Assembly: GCF_008692035.1 (NCBI RefSeq) | Contig: NZ_VTFG01000001.1 | Coordinates: forward strand, 3,225,501-3,289,500 | Origin: Pseudomonas marginalis | GTDB taxonomy: Bacteria > Pseudomonadota > Gammaproteobacteria > Pseudomonadales > Pseudomonadaceae | Length of the DNA: 64,000 nt | Reading direction: 5' to 3' | Shown: positions 43,871-52,334 of the stretch, piece by piece | How positions within the stretch are numbered: position 1 is the first letter of the stretch | Layout: every line of letters starts with the position of its first letter | Position numbers and translations under genes: made by a program | Notes under the pieces: model-generated | Databases searched by the model: none | Seen by the model: the letters and a program-made list of their open reading frames with translations, nothing else | What the model was told of the DNA's origin: nothing

Positions 43871-45451
43871 GTGGATAAGGAACTTTTCCGTCACATGTTT
43901 GAAGATGAAGTTAAAGCCAAATTCGGTGATGACGCCTCATTTGCTTCGTATGAATACGTTCACCACCGCAAATTTCGAGAGCTTCGGGTGGGCGGGAGAA
44001 TGCTGGGAAGCCGCCCTGAGAGCGTAAGCCAGCTATACGTTATTGTTAACGACCTGATAACTGATAAAGAAAGAGAAATAATATTTCCCGGAGCTTTTGA
44101 CCTTGGGAATTTCAAGCAGCTTCCCGAGAGTATCCAAACTTACAAGGAACTTGAAGATGAAATCCGTAGCGAAAGCAAGATCGAGGCCCACGACAGGCTA
44201 AAAAAAATAAAGTCAATGGCCTTGCCTATCCTCGGCAGAAGTTTTTCCGAGTTCTTCTCGGAGGACAAGACAAAAACACTCAAAGTGCTTAAGACGCTGT
44301 ACCGATTCCAGACCGAGCATAACAAGATCTTCACTCTTCTAGCACCTCCAAGAATCAGTAAGAAGCCGTCTTATGAAATACGTGACTGCTATGGAATCGA
44401 AGGTGCCACGGAAGAAGTTTTGCTAATATCCGACCTCAAAAGCCATGCTAGTTTCGAGATACCGCGTGAGCGAATTGCCTCCATTAACGACACGTATGGG
44501 AGGATGCGAGGCCTGCTGGACAACGTAGACTGGAAGCTTTCTCAGGAAGCCAGTTTGGAGTGTGGAGGAAATTTGCAGCGGTTCATGCACGTCATCAACC
44601 ACTTGGCAACCCGTATACAGGGTGTACTGCATGTCGAGGATCAAGAGCCCGTTCGGCTGCCAATAGATGAACAGCTATATACCTACTTGATCAGGATGGA
44701 GCTTGACCATCACACAGAAGGCAATCTACAGCTCCTCAATAAAATTACAGAGCACGAGCCTCCTTTTGGCGAAGCACGGTGCTTGATTGCTGAGTTGGCA
44801 CACTACATAAAGCTTCCACTCTCCACACCTCAGCATATGTTGATCGATGCAGAAACCTGTGAATCTCAGTTCAGAGACAACGCAGATAAGTTCAAGTGGT
44901 TCTATTCCAACCTTCTAGACCGAGAGATCGATAACGACATATTCGAAAAAGCCCTACCGCTATTTGGTAAGCTTTGCAAAGTTCTCAACTTCGCTGAATT
45001 CAAGAAAGACATCAGCATGGCCTTGGCCCTCGGAGCTATGGCTTTGGTGTTGTCCGAACTTCAGAAGAGCATCCCTTACAAGCCCTACTGGTATGGGAGG
45101 GGCAATATTTCTGGGGGGCTGCAAGAATATCTGAAAGCTGTTCGGTTTGAGCATTGGAACCTTGATACTCCCGAGGGATCCCATCGCTATTGGACAGGAC
45201 GAGCTGATTACTTCTCCTACGCCATGCTTGGCCAAGGAGATGTGTTCAAGGGCCGCGTACATTTGAGCAACACGATCAATCAGTCATTCATAAAAATTCT
45301 TGATACCCAAGATCTGGAGCTCATTGAGAAAAAGCTTGCGCTTTTCGAAGCGACCTTCGGCAGTGTCGAGCAGGAAACGCAGGAAAAGAACCCGCCTGAG
45401 TTGCCTCAGGCGGGTGGCTGGTTAAGGATTGTGACGGTCGTAATAGTCTAG
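43871..45451 (+). CDS. Large orphan island protein (526 aa)
   Basis: A 526-residue protein started at GTG 43871 after GGAGTGAGAT. No known domain is recognised. It is mixed helical with many charged residues (KELEDEIRSESKIEAHDRLK). Near residue 415 it has SIPYKPYWYGRGNISGGLQE, followed by RFEHWNLDTPEGSHRYWTGR, aromatic and Gly-rich. The last 20 codons read through a perfect 10-bp hairpin (45391-45414), so the ancestral stop may have been elsewhere. The 340 bases upstream (43530-43870) show no gene. A defence role is only guessed from its neighbours. Confidence 0.65.
   Translation: MDKELFRHMFEDEVKAKFGDDASFASYEYVHHRKFRELRVGGRMLGSRPESVSQLYVIVNDLITDKEREIIFPGAFDLGNFKQLPESIQTYKELEDEIRSESKIEAHDRLKKIKSMALPILGRSFSEFFSEDKTKTLKVLKTLYRFQTEHNKIFTLLAPPRISKKPSYEIRDCYGIEGATEEVLLISDLKSHASFEIPRERIASINDTYGRMRGLLDNVDWKLSQEASLECGGNLQRFMHVINHLATRIQGVLHVEDQEPVRLPIDEQLYTYLIRMELDHHTEGNLQLLNKITEHEPPFGEARCLIAELAHYIKLPLSTPQHMLIDAETCESQFRDNADKFKWFYSNLLDREIDNDIFEKALPLFGKLCKVLNFAEFKKDISMALALGAMALVLSELQKSIPYKPYWYGRGNISGGLQEYLKAVRFEHWNLDTPEGSHRYWTGRADYFSYAMLGQGDVFKGRVHLSNTINQSFIKILDTQDLELIEKKLALFEATFGSVEQETQEKNPPELPQAGGWLRIVTVVIV
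45391..45414. terminator. Perfect 10-bp hairpin inside the 3' end of the 526-aa gene
   Basis: CCCGCCTGAG-TTGC-CTCAGGCGGG forms a perfect 10-bp stem with a four-base loop. In form it is like a terminator, but it is translated as NPPELPQAGG and followed by no T-run (GGTGGCTGGTTAAGG). It may mark a fusion junction between an older gene and downstream sequence. Confidence 0.5.
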
Positions 45452-46252
45452 TACCGCAAGGCCCGCTCGGAGCACTCGAGATACATCAACCACCAGACGC
45501 CAAACAGATCGAATGAAGCTCTTCATTCTGCTCACCGTTTACTCGGCGTTCACCCTGCACAACCGTCGCTGCCATGTACAGGATCGCTGTCATCCAAGGA
45601 CGACACTTCGAACGCAGTGGCCTCCAGGCCGACGCCGGAACTCCTTCCGGGGCTTCCCCAAACCCACGGGGAAGGCGAACGGTGTGGGTCGCTCAGAACC
45701 CTACCGTCCAAGCGGTGAACCGCAGCTGCACATCCCTGCGCAATTGGACGGTGAAATGTGCCCCCACAGCTTTCACCGGACAGGCCATGCGAGATGGCGT
45801 CCGTCTGGATGCGATTCTGAAGACTAACCACAAAGGCCTATAGGGGGACTAAAATAAATCCATATAGATCAATTAGTTAAGAATAAAACCACCCACCAGG
45901 AAGCTGACGACTATCGAGCTGAATACCAGCGCTGGTGACACTGCGAGACCTCACACGCAGGCGCCTGGAGCATGCAACACGACTACAGCCCAGTGCCCGA
46001 AGATGTTCAATTCCTAGCTGTAGGGGGTGCAGGTGAACGTAATGCCACCCACATCTTTCGGGAGCGTCGGAAGCTGCCCTTCCATCCAGTTAGCATCAAG
46101 GCTGACCCTCAACCCGATTTTGATGATGCCGTAATGGGAATCCAAGGCGGTCAAGCCATTGTCATGTGCCCGTCAGTAGGACTGGCATCTCGGGTTCCAG
46201 CTTGACCTGCTGCAGGGCAAATTACACACTCGTGGCTCCCCCTTCTGCTGTG
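45452..46252. other. Stretch without a convincing gene
   Basis: Several short open frames exist here, including + strand frames at 45574-45843 (89 codons) and 45972-46205 (77 codons). None has a good ribosome site or a recognised family, and the 45550-45830 stretch is open on both strands. I treat it as non-coding or as gene remnants. Confidence 0.4.
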
Positions 46253-47017
46253 ATGGAAAACATGCTTCGACTGGTTGGCAGCTCCCTCGATATCACATCA
46301 GCCATCAACGACTTCAGGCTGTCCTACCACCAGGACTTCTCAAACGTGCAATCGTTTGCATATCGATATCTCAATGCGCCGTCGGGCCGCGCAAATGCAG
46401 CACTACTCGCCCAGGCGTTATCGATAGCGTTACGCAACTGGGGCGCTTGCAGACGGAGAAGCCCAATTCTTCGCCCCGTCCCGCAAATCGTAAGTGCTCT
46501 GAAGGACAAGCGGCTTCATGAGCGCCTACTCAAACTGAGCCAGCAAAGCCTTGCGGCATTCAGCCTCAATCTGCAGGAGCATCGTCTCCTGAACAGCGAT
46601 GCACCACTCAATGATGTTGGAGCCTTCGACCAGGAAATTCTGGGGATCCTGAATACGCTGGCGGATGTGCTGTTTTTCAACAACACCAGCATCACTTATC
46701 CCATGAAAGCCCTGCTTCTCATCACCGGGCTGATTCCTGCACTGGATAGCCAGGTAAGGGGTGGGCTAGCTCGAGCGGGGAAAGCGGGCTTCACGGGACA
46801 GCAACTCCTGCCGAGGAACGTACAGCAAGCAGCAGGCCGTCGAATCTGCGAGCTACCGTTTTATCTGGGGCACTGCTGGAACCTAAACCGGGAAGTATTC
46901 GAGGAGGGGATTCTGACGAGCAACCACAAGGGACTAGAAGACACCCCAGGCCGGGTTTTCGACATCCTGCTGTTCATGCAGAACCAAGCTAGCCGGAATC
47001 AAATCCTCGCCCTTTAA
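46253..47017 (+). CDS. Hypothetical helical protein
   Basis: About 254 residues if started at the ATG at 46253 (MENMLRLVGSSLDITSAIND); the same frame is open from an ATG at 46166. No family is recognised. It is helical with a Leu-rich middle (RLLKLSQQSLAAFSLNLQEH, IPALDSQVRGGLARAGKAGF) and ends FMQNQASRNQILAL. It stands alone between a gene-poor stretch and a convergent block. The ribosome site is weak, so the exact start is uncertain. Confidence 0.5.
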   Translation: MENMLRLVGSSLDITSAINDFRLSYHQDFSNVQSFAYRYLNAPSGRANAALLAQALSIALRNWGACRRRSPILRPVPQIVSALKDKRLHERLLKLSQQSLAAFSLNLQEHRLLNSDAPLNDVGAFDQEILGILNTLADVLFFNNTSITYPMKALLLITGLIPALDSQVRGGLARAGKAGFTGQQLLPRNVQQAAGRRICELPFYLGHCWNLNREVFEEGILTSNHKGLEDTPGRVFDILLFMQNQASRNQILAL

Positions 47018-47338
47018 ATGGAGCGTGAATGGCCATAACAGCCATGCCTTCCACTACTCCAATTAAGACTGAAGGGTTGGGTAGTCGGTGTTCCACCTGC
47101 GGTCAGCTTCATTGAGTGGGCATCAGTAATGTTCAAGACCACCGGCACCCTAGTCGGCAATTGAAGGATGTTCAGCATGTTGTCCCGTACAGTGGCAGCA
47201 ATTGTCACTGGTTGCCGCAATCCATCCCTCATCCCAATGTACCCAAATAGGGCCATTAAGCCTAAAAATGATGGTTAATGTGCCTTATTGGGGACATTAA
47301 ATATGTATCTCAGAGCAACATACCACTAGCGCTCGATT
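47018..47338. other. Gap with a short inverted repeat
   Basis: No supported gene in 320 bases; an 80-codon minus frame at 47014-47256 has no recognisable features. TTAATGT (47275-47281) and ACATTAA (47294-47300) form a 7-bp inverted repeat in AT-rich surroundings. It may be an operator or terminator. Confidence 0.35.
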
Positions 47339-47875
47339 CTAGGAGGGAAGTAGATTCTCTGATTCGCTGGCCTCATGGCGAGCCCAGCGCAAGGTAGCTA
47401 TCGACATGAATTGCCTAATCGCCAGAGCTCCCCGTTCATTTCTGGCTTTCGACCCTGGCAGGGTCAGCGCTGCCTCTACTTTGGCACGACTCGCTTCGTA
47501 CATTGCAAATGCGTTGAACTCAGAATCAAGCAGCACTAAGAGCACAATATCGAAGGGCTGTCGTAGATCAATTGCGCCCATACGGCCCGTAATCTTTAGC
47601 GGGTTCAGGATACAGCGGCCCTTGATCTGGATTCTCGCGACGCCATCTTCCAGCGTCTCTGTAGCGTCGTAACCTGCCTGCCTTGCAGGATGTAGTAACA
47701 GGCCGAGTCGAGTAGCAGCTTCGTACTCTGCGACCTCGCCTGTCACGCCCAGCGGCTTGCCGGTCAAGCGATAGTATCTACGCGCAAGTACCTTGGCTTC
47801 TTTCAAGATCTCTAGGATTTCATCCTGGATCAATGCAGCCTGCTGAGGTTCGTTGCCATGACCGAGTTCAGTCAT
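47339..47875 (-). CDS. PD-(D/E)XK nuclease-like protein (DUF6998-like)
   Basis: About 178 residues from the ATG at 47875, which overlaps the DUF3800 stop by eight bases. The core reads LTGKPLGVTGEVAEYEAATR, AGYDATETLEDGVARIQIKG. Glu50 or 47, Asp70 and the Q83-x-K85 of IQIKG are spaced as in PD-(D/E)XK nucleases. The block RNERGALAIRQFMSIA closes the domain. I infer a nuclease or DNA-binding role. Coupling to DUF3800 suggests a two-component defence unit. Confidence 0.6.
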   Translation of the reverse strand: MTELGHGNEPQQAALIQDEILEILKEAKVLARRYYRLTGKPLGVTGEVAEYEAATRLGLLLHPARQAGYDATETLEDGVARIQIKGRCILNPLKITGRMGAIDLRQPFDIVLLVLLDSEFNAFAMYEASRAKVEAALTLPGSKARNERGALAIRQFMSIATLRWARHEASESENLLPS

Positions 47876-49040
47876 CTGCAAACGCCTCGAGCGCAGTGAG
47901 CAGCTTGGCAAGCTCAGCCAGGTTGGCTGCCGTCACGATGTCATATTCTCCTCGACTACTCAGCCGATATACCTCTCGAGCCTTTTTGACCCGTTCCAGT
48001 AGAGGAACAACAATGCCTGACGCTCTTTCAAGAAATTCGTTAATGTCTGCCCGTGTTTGAGGGATCTTGTAGCCTTTGGCCGCGCTTGTGATGATCACGT
48101 CCGAATCGCGAAGCTTGGCGATGCCGCTGGAGCGGATCCTCTGGTCGTTGATATCTCCGAAGCCGCTATCTTTTAGGTGGCCGACTATTTCTGCGGTTGG
48201 CACGTAGTCTTTGGTGACGAATTCGCTCTGAAATCTCAAGAACCGCAATATGCTCAGCTGCAGGCGCTCATCCTCATTTGGATGCTCACCAGCCCGTTCG
48301 CTAAAAAGGTCAGCCTGGCGGAGAGCTTCTTGATGTACCTGGTAGTCAGCGTACCCAAATTCATCCGTCGGCGGCGGCAGAAGAGACTGGTACTTGGATG
48401 GCCACTCAAGCATTCCAAGGGTCAGGCTTCGTAGAATCTTTTTGTAGGCAAGAACTGCTTCTTCCGATGCTTTGTCTTCGTAGATCTGAGCGACTGAGCC
48501 AGCAAAAAAATCTGCAACCTGAACCAAGACGTTGTCCTTACTGGCCATCGTCTGGAAGGCATCTTTATCGCCAAATAGGTCATCGACGAACCGTTCTGAA
48601 ACGTAGCTTTTGAGGCTCTCCTGAAATTCCTGGCCACCATGCTCGTCTACGATCATCTGGAGGTCGGGGTATGCGCGGAACAAACGTTCATAGAGCAACC
48701 CATTCACATATTTTATGAATGAGGTCTTGAAACGAAGGCCACCGTCTTTGCGAATTTGGGACTTATCAACGACGGTGAAATAGAGCCTGAATGGCAGATC
48801 GGCTAGCTCGTTTAGGATCCGGGCACGGCGATCTGAATCCTTGGGCTTAAGATTGCTGGATTTGATCTCGCCTGTTTGAAAATGACGCGTGCGGAGTGCT
48901 TCAGCTTGGGCATAAGCAGCTTCCAGGTCTTTCTCTGCCACCAGAATGGAGCACACGATGAAAAAGCCAGAGCTTCCTCCCTTTGACGTATCAAGGTCGG
49001 AATTCCCGGACTCATCCACGAAGGCATATGTTCTGTCCAT
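47868..49040 (-). CDS. DUF3800 domain protein
   Basis: A 390-residue protein. The N-terminal 220 residues are DUF3800: YAFVDESGNSDLDTSKGGSS carries the Asp-Glu pair, MIVDEHGGQEFQESLKSYVS the second acidic motif, and DNVLVQVADFFAGSVAQIYE the VADxxAG motif. This is an RNase H-like active-site arrangement. The C-terminal 170 residues are helical and include a winged-helix-like piece (AEIVGHLKDSGFGDINDQRI, SSGIAKLRDSDVIITSAAKG). DUF3800 proteins are often found in defence islands. It is translationally coupled to the next gene. Confidence 0.82.
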   Translation of the reverse strand: MDRTYAFVDESGNSDLDTSKGGSSGFFIVCSILVAEKDLEAAYAQAEALRTRHFQTGEIKSSNLKPKDSDRRARILNELADLPFRLYFTVVDKSQIRKDGGLRFKTSFIKYVNGLLYERLFRAYPDLQMIVDEHGGQEFQESLKSYVSERFVDDLFGDKDAFQTMASKDNVLVQVADFFAGSVAQIYEDKASEEAVLAYKKILRSLTLGMLEWPSKYQSLLPPPTDEFGYADYQVHQEALRQADLFSERAGEHPNEDERLQLSILRFLRFQSEFVTKDYVPTAEIVGHLKDSGFGDINDQRIRSSGIAKLRDSDVIITSAAKGYKIPQTRADINEFLERASGIVVPLLERVKKAREVYRLSSRGEYDIVTAANLAELAKLLTALEAFADD

Positions 49041-49101
49041 GATCTTGCTCCATCAACAACTTACTGAGCGCGGTGGGTCGCCCAATGGCAAGGTGGCGAA
49101 A

Positions 49102-49470
49102 TTAGTTCGTCGCAGTGGTACTACCTGGAGCGGGGCCTTCGCTGAACGTGTAGTTGATGACCACGTCATTTCGGATCAAGACGTCGAGAGTTTTCTGGGT
49201 GCCCGTAGTCGTCACCTTCATGGTGACCACGTAGCTTTGGGCATGGGCTGAGCCATTGGTGTAGGTGTAGATCCACTTTTCGTCAGTCTCGCTGACAGCA
49301 CTCTTGGCGTAGGGCTCACCAAACAGGGACTTCAACTCAGTAGTCGTCGTTTTGCCTTTGGTGATGCTAGCTACACTGGCCGACGGAAAGTCTCGTCCTG
49401 CGGTGTAGTGGGACGTAGCGCAACCGCCAAGTGCGACACAGATCCCCATGACTGCGATGAGCTTCTTCAT
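49102..49470 (-). CDS. Small BamE-like lipoprotein
   Basis: A 122-residue lipoprotein with signal MKKLIAVMGICVALGGCATS (lipobox LGGC, Cys17). The domain has the SmpA/BamE-like pattern ASVASITKGKTTTTELKSLF, GEPYAKSAVSETDEKWIYTY. Ala after the Cys suggests outer-membrane sorting. This fold is common in phage- and plasmid-borne lipoproteins of unknown function, so a true BamE role is unlikely. It lies upstream of the DUF3800 gene on the same strand with a 60-base gap. Confidence 0.78.
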   Translation of the reverse strand: MKKLIAVMGICVALGGCATSHYTAGRDFPSASVASITKGKTTTTELKSLFGEPYAKSAVSETDEKWIYTYTNGSAHAQSYVVTMKVTTTGTQKTLDVLIRNDVVINYTFSEGPAPGSTTATN

Positions 49471-49619
49471 ATCTATCCTTGATCGTAGAAAGATCCGAAT
49501 CTAGCTGGCATCGAGGCCAAAAGCCATCAGCGATATTGTTCAGCGGGTTTCATATTCTCACAGCAAGCAGAACTCCTCTCAGATGCTCGCTGCGGGGTGA
49601 GCATTGGCTTGTATCCGTG

Positions 49620-49982
49620 TCAGGGCTTCTTGGCTATGACCAGCAGCCCCGCCACGATCAGGCCCGCGCCGGCAATCATGCGCAATGTGATGACCTCTCG
49701 AAGCACTAGGGCTGCGAGCAGCATGGCAACGACCACGCTACCTTTATCGATCAGTGCAACCGTGGCGACATCCCCTACTTTCAGTGCCTTGTAGTAGAAG
49801 ATCCACGACAAGGCAGTGGTAACGCCAGACAGTCCCAGCCAATACAGATTTCGGCTTGTGATGTTGGCCACTTCCTGTGTCGGAACAGCCCAGGCCGCGA
49901 ATACGAGTACAAAGGCACACACGAACAGGGTGCGAACGGTTGGGTAAAGAAAATCACCAGAAAACCTTTCATTTTCATCTCC
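49620..49982 (-). pseudogene. EamA transporter fragment lacking its N-terminus
   Basis: In the frame immediately after the crcB stop, the sequence reads ENERFSGDFLYPTVRTLFVC, then AFVLVFAAWAVPTQEV and the rest of a single-domain EamA protein. These usually have about 140 residues. Here the first helix, about 35 residues, is missing. The only usable in-frame start is a GTG at 49922, giving 100 residues with three helices. The ATG at 49978 is in another frame. Either a deletion joined it to crcB or a short form is made. Confidence 0.65.
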
Positions 49983-50366
49983 TCAACGCGTGCCGATCAT
50001 CTGATAGGACAGAAGCCCGGCAGCCGTCATCGCCAGCGAGCCCACGACGTGCAATGAAACCGAACCGAGTGCCCACAGCAGCCTGCCTTCCTGGATCAGG
50101 GCAACTGTTTCTGCCGAAAACGTGGAAAAGGTTGTAAGCCCGCCACAGAAACCCGTGATGATCAGCAGACGCCACTCAGGACTCAGGGTGGGAGATGCGG
50201 CCAAAAACGCGATGGCTAGGCCAATGATGTAGCCCCCAACCATGTTTGCAACCACTGTGCCTGGGGGAATCGTAGGGAACAGAGCGTTTAGCTTCATGCC
50301 CAAGAGCCAGCGCAACCAGGCACCAAGTGATGAGCCAATGGCGATAACTACAAGTGATTTCAGCAT
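49983..50366 (-). CDS. crcB: Fluoride exporter CrcB
   Basis: A 127-residue four-helix fluoride channel. The family signatures are [37 protein letters not shown] with the conserved Asn, and [20 protein letters not shown] with the Phe-box (GGLTTFSTF). It lets toxic fluoride leave the cell as a dimer. A fluoride riboswitch lies about 120 bases upstream on the same strand. Carriage on a mobile island indicates transferable fluoride resistance. Confidence 0.96.
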   Translation of the reverse strand: MLKSLVVIAIGSSLGAWLRWLLGMKLNALFPTIPPGTVVANMVGGYIIGLAIAFLAASPTLSPEWRLLIITGFCGGLTTFSTFSAETVALIQEGRLLWALGSVSLHVVGSLAMTAAGLLSYQMIGTR

Positions 50367-50487
50367 GGCGGGCTCACCTCGTCAGACCTAGGCCAAACAG
50401 GTAGCAGGTAAGCGCAACAAGGGAGTGGCGACTGGGGTAGTAGGATCATAATCCTGTCCTAGATTGGGGACAGGAAGCGGATACACC

Positions 50488-50557
50488 TACGCACCCTGTC
50501 CAGGGTTCACGTAGGCATCATCAGCACAGATGCGGTTTAAGGAGGAATGCCATCTCC
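50488..50557 (-). ncRNA. Fluoride riboswitch (crcB motif) with overlapping hairpin
   Basis: Read on the minus strand, bases 50557-50511 give GGAGATGGCATTCCTCC, then TTAAACCGCATCTGTGCTGA, then TGATGCCTAC. This is the conserved fluoride aptamer (GGxGATGGxxTTCCxCC, AACCGC, GCTGATGxxxCCTAC). The 3' CCTAC is reused in a long hairpin, CCTACG...ACCCTG-GA-CAGGGT-G-CGTAGG (down to 50488), a likely expression platform. A further stem CCTGTCC/GGACAGG lies at 50453-50474. It controls crcB directly downstream. Confidence 0.93.
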
Positions 50558-50701
50558 TGTTCTGATCCTATAGCAACAGCGCCAATGGCATCAAGAGCAG
50601 CTGCATGCAAGCGATCTGAAGGCCCTTTAGGCTAGGCAAGATGTTTGATCAATGATCCATGTACGGGCCGACCCTTTGCACGACGAGGTCATTTGGCGCG
50701 T

Positions 50702-51037
50702 TTACATGGATTTAACCGATACCACATCCACATACTTGTACTTTTTCCTAGCAGCCTTCACAGCCTCTTGCTCAGCGAGCAACGAGCTCAACGTGTCGGC
50801 CTCGTGGATAAACTCATGCATCTTCCCTTCGAATTCGTTTCCGACGCGTAGCGTAACCTTGAGCCTTGGCGTAAAGGCTTTCGTCGCTTTCTTCTTGGCT
50901 ATTGGAGCCTCTGCTGGCTTTGTTAAAACGACCTCTGGCACAGGCTCCTCCACTAGCGGAGTAGAAACTTGCTCCTCTGGCTGAGGCGTACCAAAAAGGG
51001 CACGACGCATTTCTTCTTCAGTTAAATCAGAGTTCAT
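50702..51037 (-). CDS. Hypothetical small protein
   Basis: About 111 residues from the ATG at 51037 (MNSDLTEEEMRRALFGTPQP), which is more plausible than an in-frame ATG at 51124. It has a Pro/Glu/Val-rich linker, a basic stretch (AKKKATKAFTPRLKVTLRVG) and a C-terminal helix rich in Glu and Ala. No family is recognised. It lies 83 bases after the next minus-strand gene and may be in one operon with it. Plasmid partition and antirestriction accessory genes can look like this, but nothing specific supports that. Confidence 0.6.
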   Translation of the reverse strand: MNSDLTEEEMRRALFGTPQPEEQVSTPLVEEPVPEVVLTKPAEAPIAKKKATKAFTPRLKVTLRVGNEFEGKMHEFIHEADTLSSLLAEQEAVKAARKKYKYVDVVSVKSM

Positions 51038-51120
51038 AGAACATCTCAAAGGGACGCATTTCGCTGGGCAAGTTTTAATAGGATTGTTGCTGACTGGTAT
51101 TCGTGGAGCCTGTGCGGACG

Positions 51121-51486
51121 TCAAATCCCCAGTTCGATTTCAAGACAAGAGCCTCGTAAGGCTTGCGAAAGCTTCACCTTTGGCAGCAGTGTAATGAGCC
51201 CATCAACTAAGTTGCTAGCGTGACGAGCGTACAGCGTGACTGTGCCTGCATCAGGCGTTCGACTTGGCACGATGGCACCTACCCGCTGCTGGGCAATTTT
51301 CAGTATGCTCAAGACGTCCTGACTCACCTCATTGGTGGACAGGTGTTCAACCAATGGTCTGGGTGGAGGGGCGGCGCGGCTCCACATTTCTATGACCGCT
51401 TGGAGGAGTCCGTCTGAGCCAAAATGCTCGAGGGCCATTTCCCATAGCTGCCCCTCCTGCGCCATATTCAAGCGAGCCCTAGTCAT
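51121..51486 (-). CDS. Hypothetical helical protein
   Basis: A 121-residue protein (MTRARLNMAQEGQLWEMALE start), mostly helical. It has a Pro-rich bend (RAAPPPRPLVEHLSTNEVSQ) and DGLITLLPKVKLSQALRGSC near the end. No family is recognised. It is divergent from the exonuclease gene with only a 17-base gap between starts, so the two promoters must overlap the coding ends. It may form an operon with the 111-residue protein that follows. Confidence 0.6.
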   Translation of the reverse strand: MTRARLNMAQEGQLWEMALEHFGSDGLLQAVIEMWSRAAPPPRPLVEHLSTNEVSQDVLSILKIAQQRVGAIVPSRTPDAGTVTLYARHASNLVDGLITLLPKVKLSQALRGSCLEIELGI

Positions 51487-51503
51487 TACGGAGTTCTAAC
51501 AAG

Positions 51504-51944
51504 GTGAGGGTCTTTCTTGATTGCGAGTTTACCAAGCTCTCAGCGGCTGCGAAGCTGATATCACTCGCATTGGTGGCTGAGGATGGGCGCGAATTCTACG
51601 TGGAATTACTCGATGCTTGGAAAGAAGAAGACTGCAGTGATTTCGTAAAGGAAATCGTGCTTCCGCAGCTGTGGGGCGGTAGCTGTGTACGACCAACCAT
51701 TGAGGCAAGGTCAGCGCTGCTCGAGTTCCTAGCGTCGTTTGACGAAGTTCTGGTGATTGTCACAGACGCTCCACAGTACGATTGGGAGCTTTTCACCGAA
51801 CTTGCATATGACAATGGTAAGTGGCCAAGGAACGTTCGGAATTACCCCACCGACGCAACCACACTAGATGCCTCAAGTGACGGGGTTCCGCTTCCGCATC
51901 ACGCTCTCCTTGATGCCCGTATCATCGCCAGCATGTTCACCTAA
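51504..51944 (+). CDS. 3'-5' exoribonuclease-like (DEDDh) protein
   Basis: A 146-residue single-domain exonuclease-like protein started at GTG 51504. The motifs are VFLDCEFTKLSAAAKLISLA (Exo I Asp-Glu), VIVTDAPQYDWELFTELAYD (Exo II Asp) and PLPHHALLDARIIASMF (Exo III His/Asp). It resembles the short phage-type 3'-5' exoribonucleases. A role in RNA decay or phage defence is possible. Confidence 0.8.
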   Translation: MRVFLDCEFTKLSAAAKLISLALVAEDGREFYVELLDAWKEEDCSDFVKEIVLPQLWGGSCVRPTIEARSALLEFLASFDEVLVIVTDAPQYDWELFTELAYDNGKWPRNVRNYPTDATTLDASSDGVPLPHHALLDARIIASMFT

Positions 51945-52334
51945 AGCAATCCGAAGAAAGGGCTACCCTGAGAAGGCGTATGGATCAGTATTCTATATTG
52001 GCCAATCAGGTGGAGCTAAGTATGAACTGGAACGCCCGCACGTAGGAGCCACTCGCGGAGTTGAGCTGTGGTGACAACCCTGAAGGCTCTTTCCACTACC
52101 CCAAGCCCGAATCTGGTCGCTTTTTTAGGGATGCCGATAGTGAAACTGTCCACGACGCCCCATGCGTCGATTCTGTGTCGCGGAAGTTCTGCAAAAAACC
52201 TCGTCTACCGAGCTCAAAGTCCGGCAGCCTCAGCTGCCGCAGAAAAAGCGCCTATCAGATTGTAGGCAATCGCACATACAATCATTTTAGGCAGCATAGA
52301 AGCCGCTTGAATGTGTTCGGCATGGAGAATCGTG
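51945..52334. other. Intergenic stretch before the HEPN gene
   Basis: 390 bases without a supported gene. A 65-codon GTG frame (52068-52265) and a 95-codon frame (52061-52348) lack ribosome sites and family matches. The region is likely control sequence for the zinc-ribbon gene, or remnants. Confidence 0.35.

Noticed and set aside
45550..45831. 93-codon minus-strand frame
   Set aside because: The same bases are open on the + strand too; no ribosome site and no family match.
49781..49978. 65-codon frame starting at the ATG after crcB as a separate gene or a frameshifted EamA start
   Set aside because: The EamA fragment frame continues open to the crcB stop with matching residues (SGDFLYPTVRT), so no frameshift is needed. 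The ATG frame quickly loses similarity.
50645..50984. + strand frames antisense to the small Glu/Lys-rich gene
   Set aside because: Ser-rich shadow products. The minus frame has the more natural composition.
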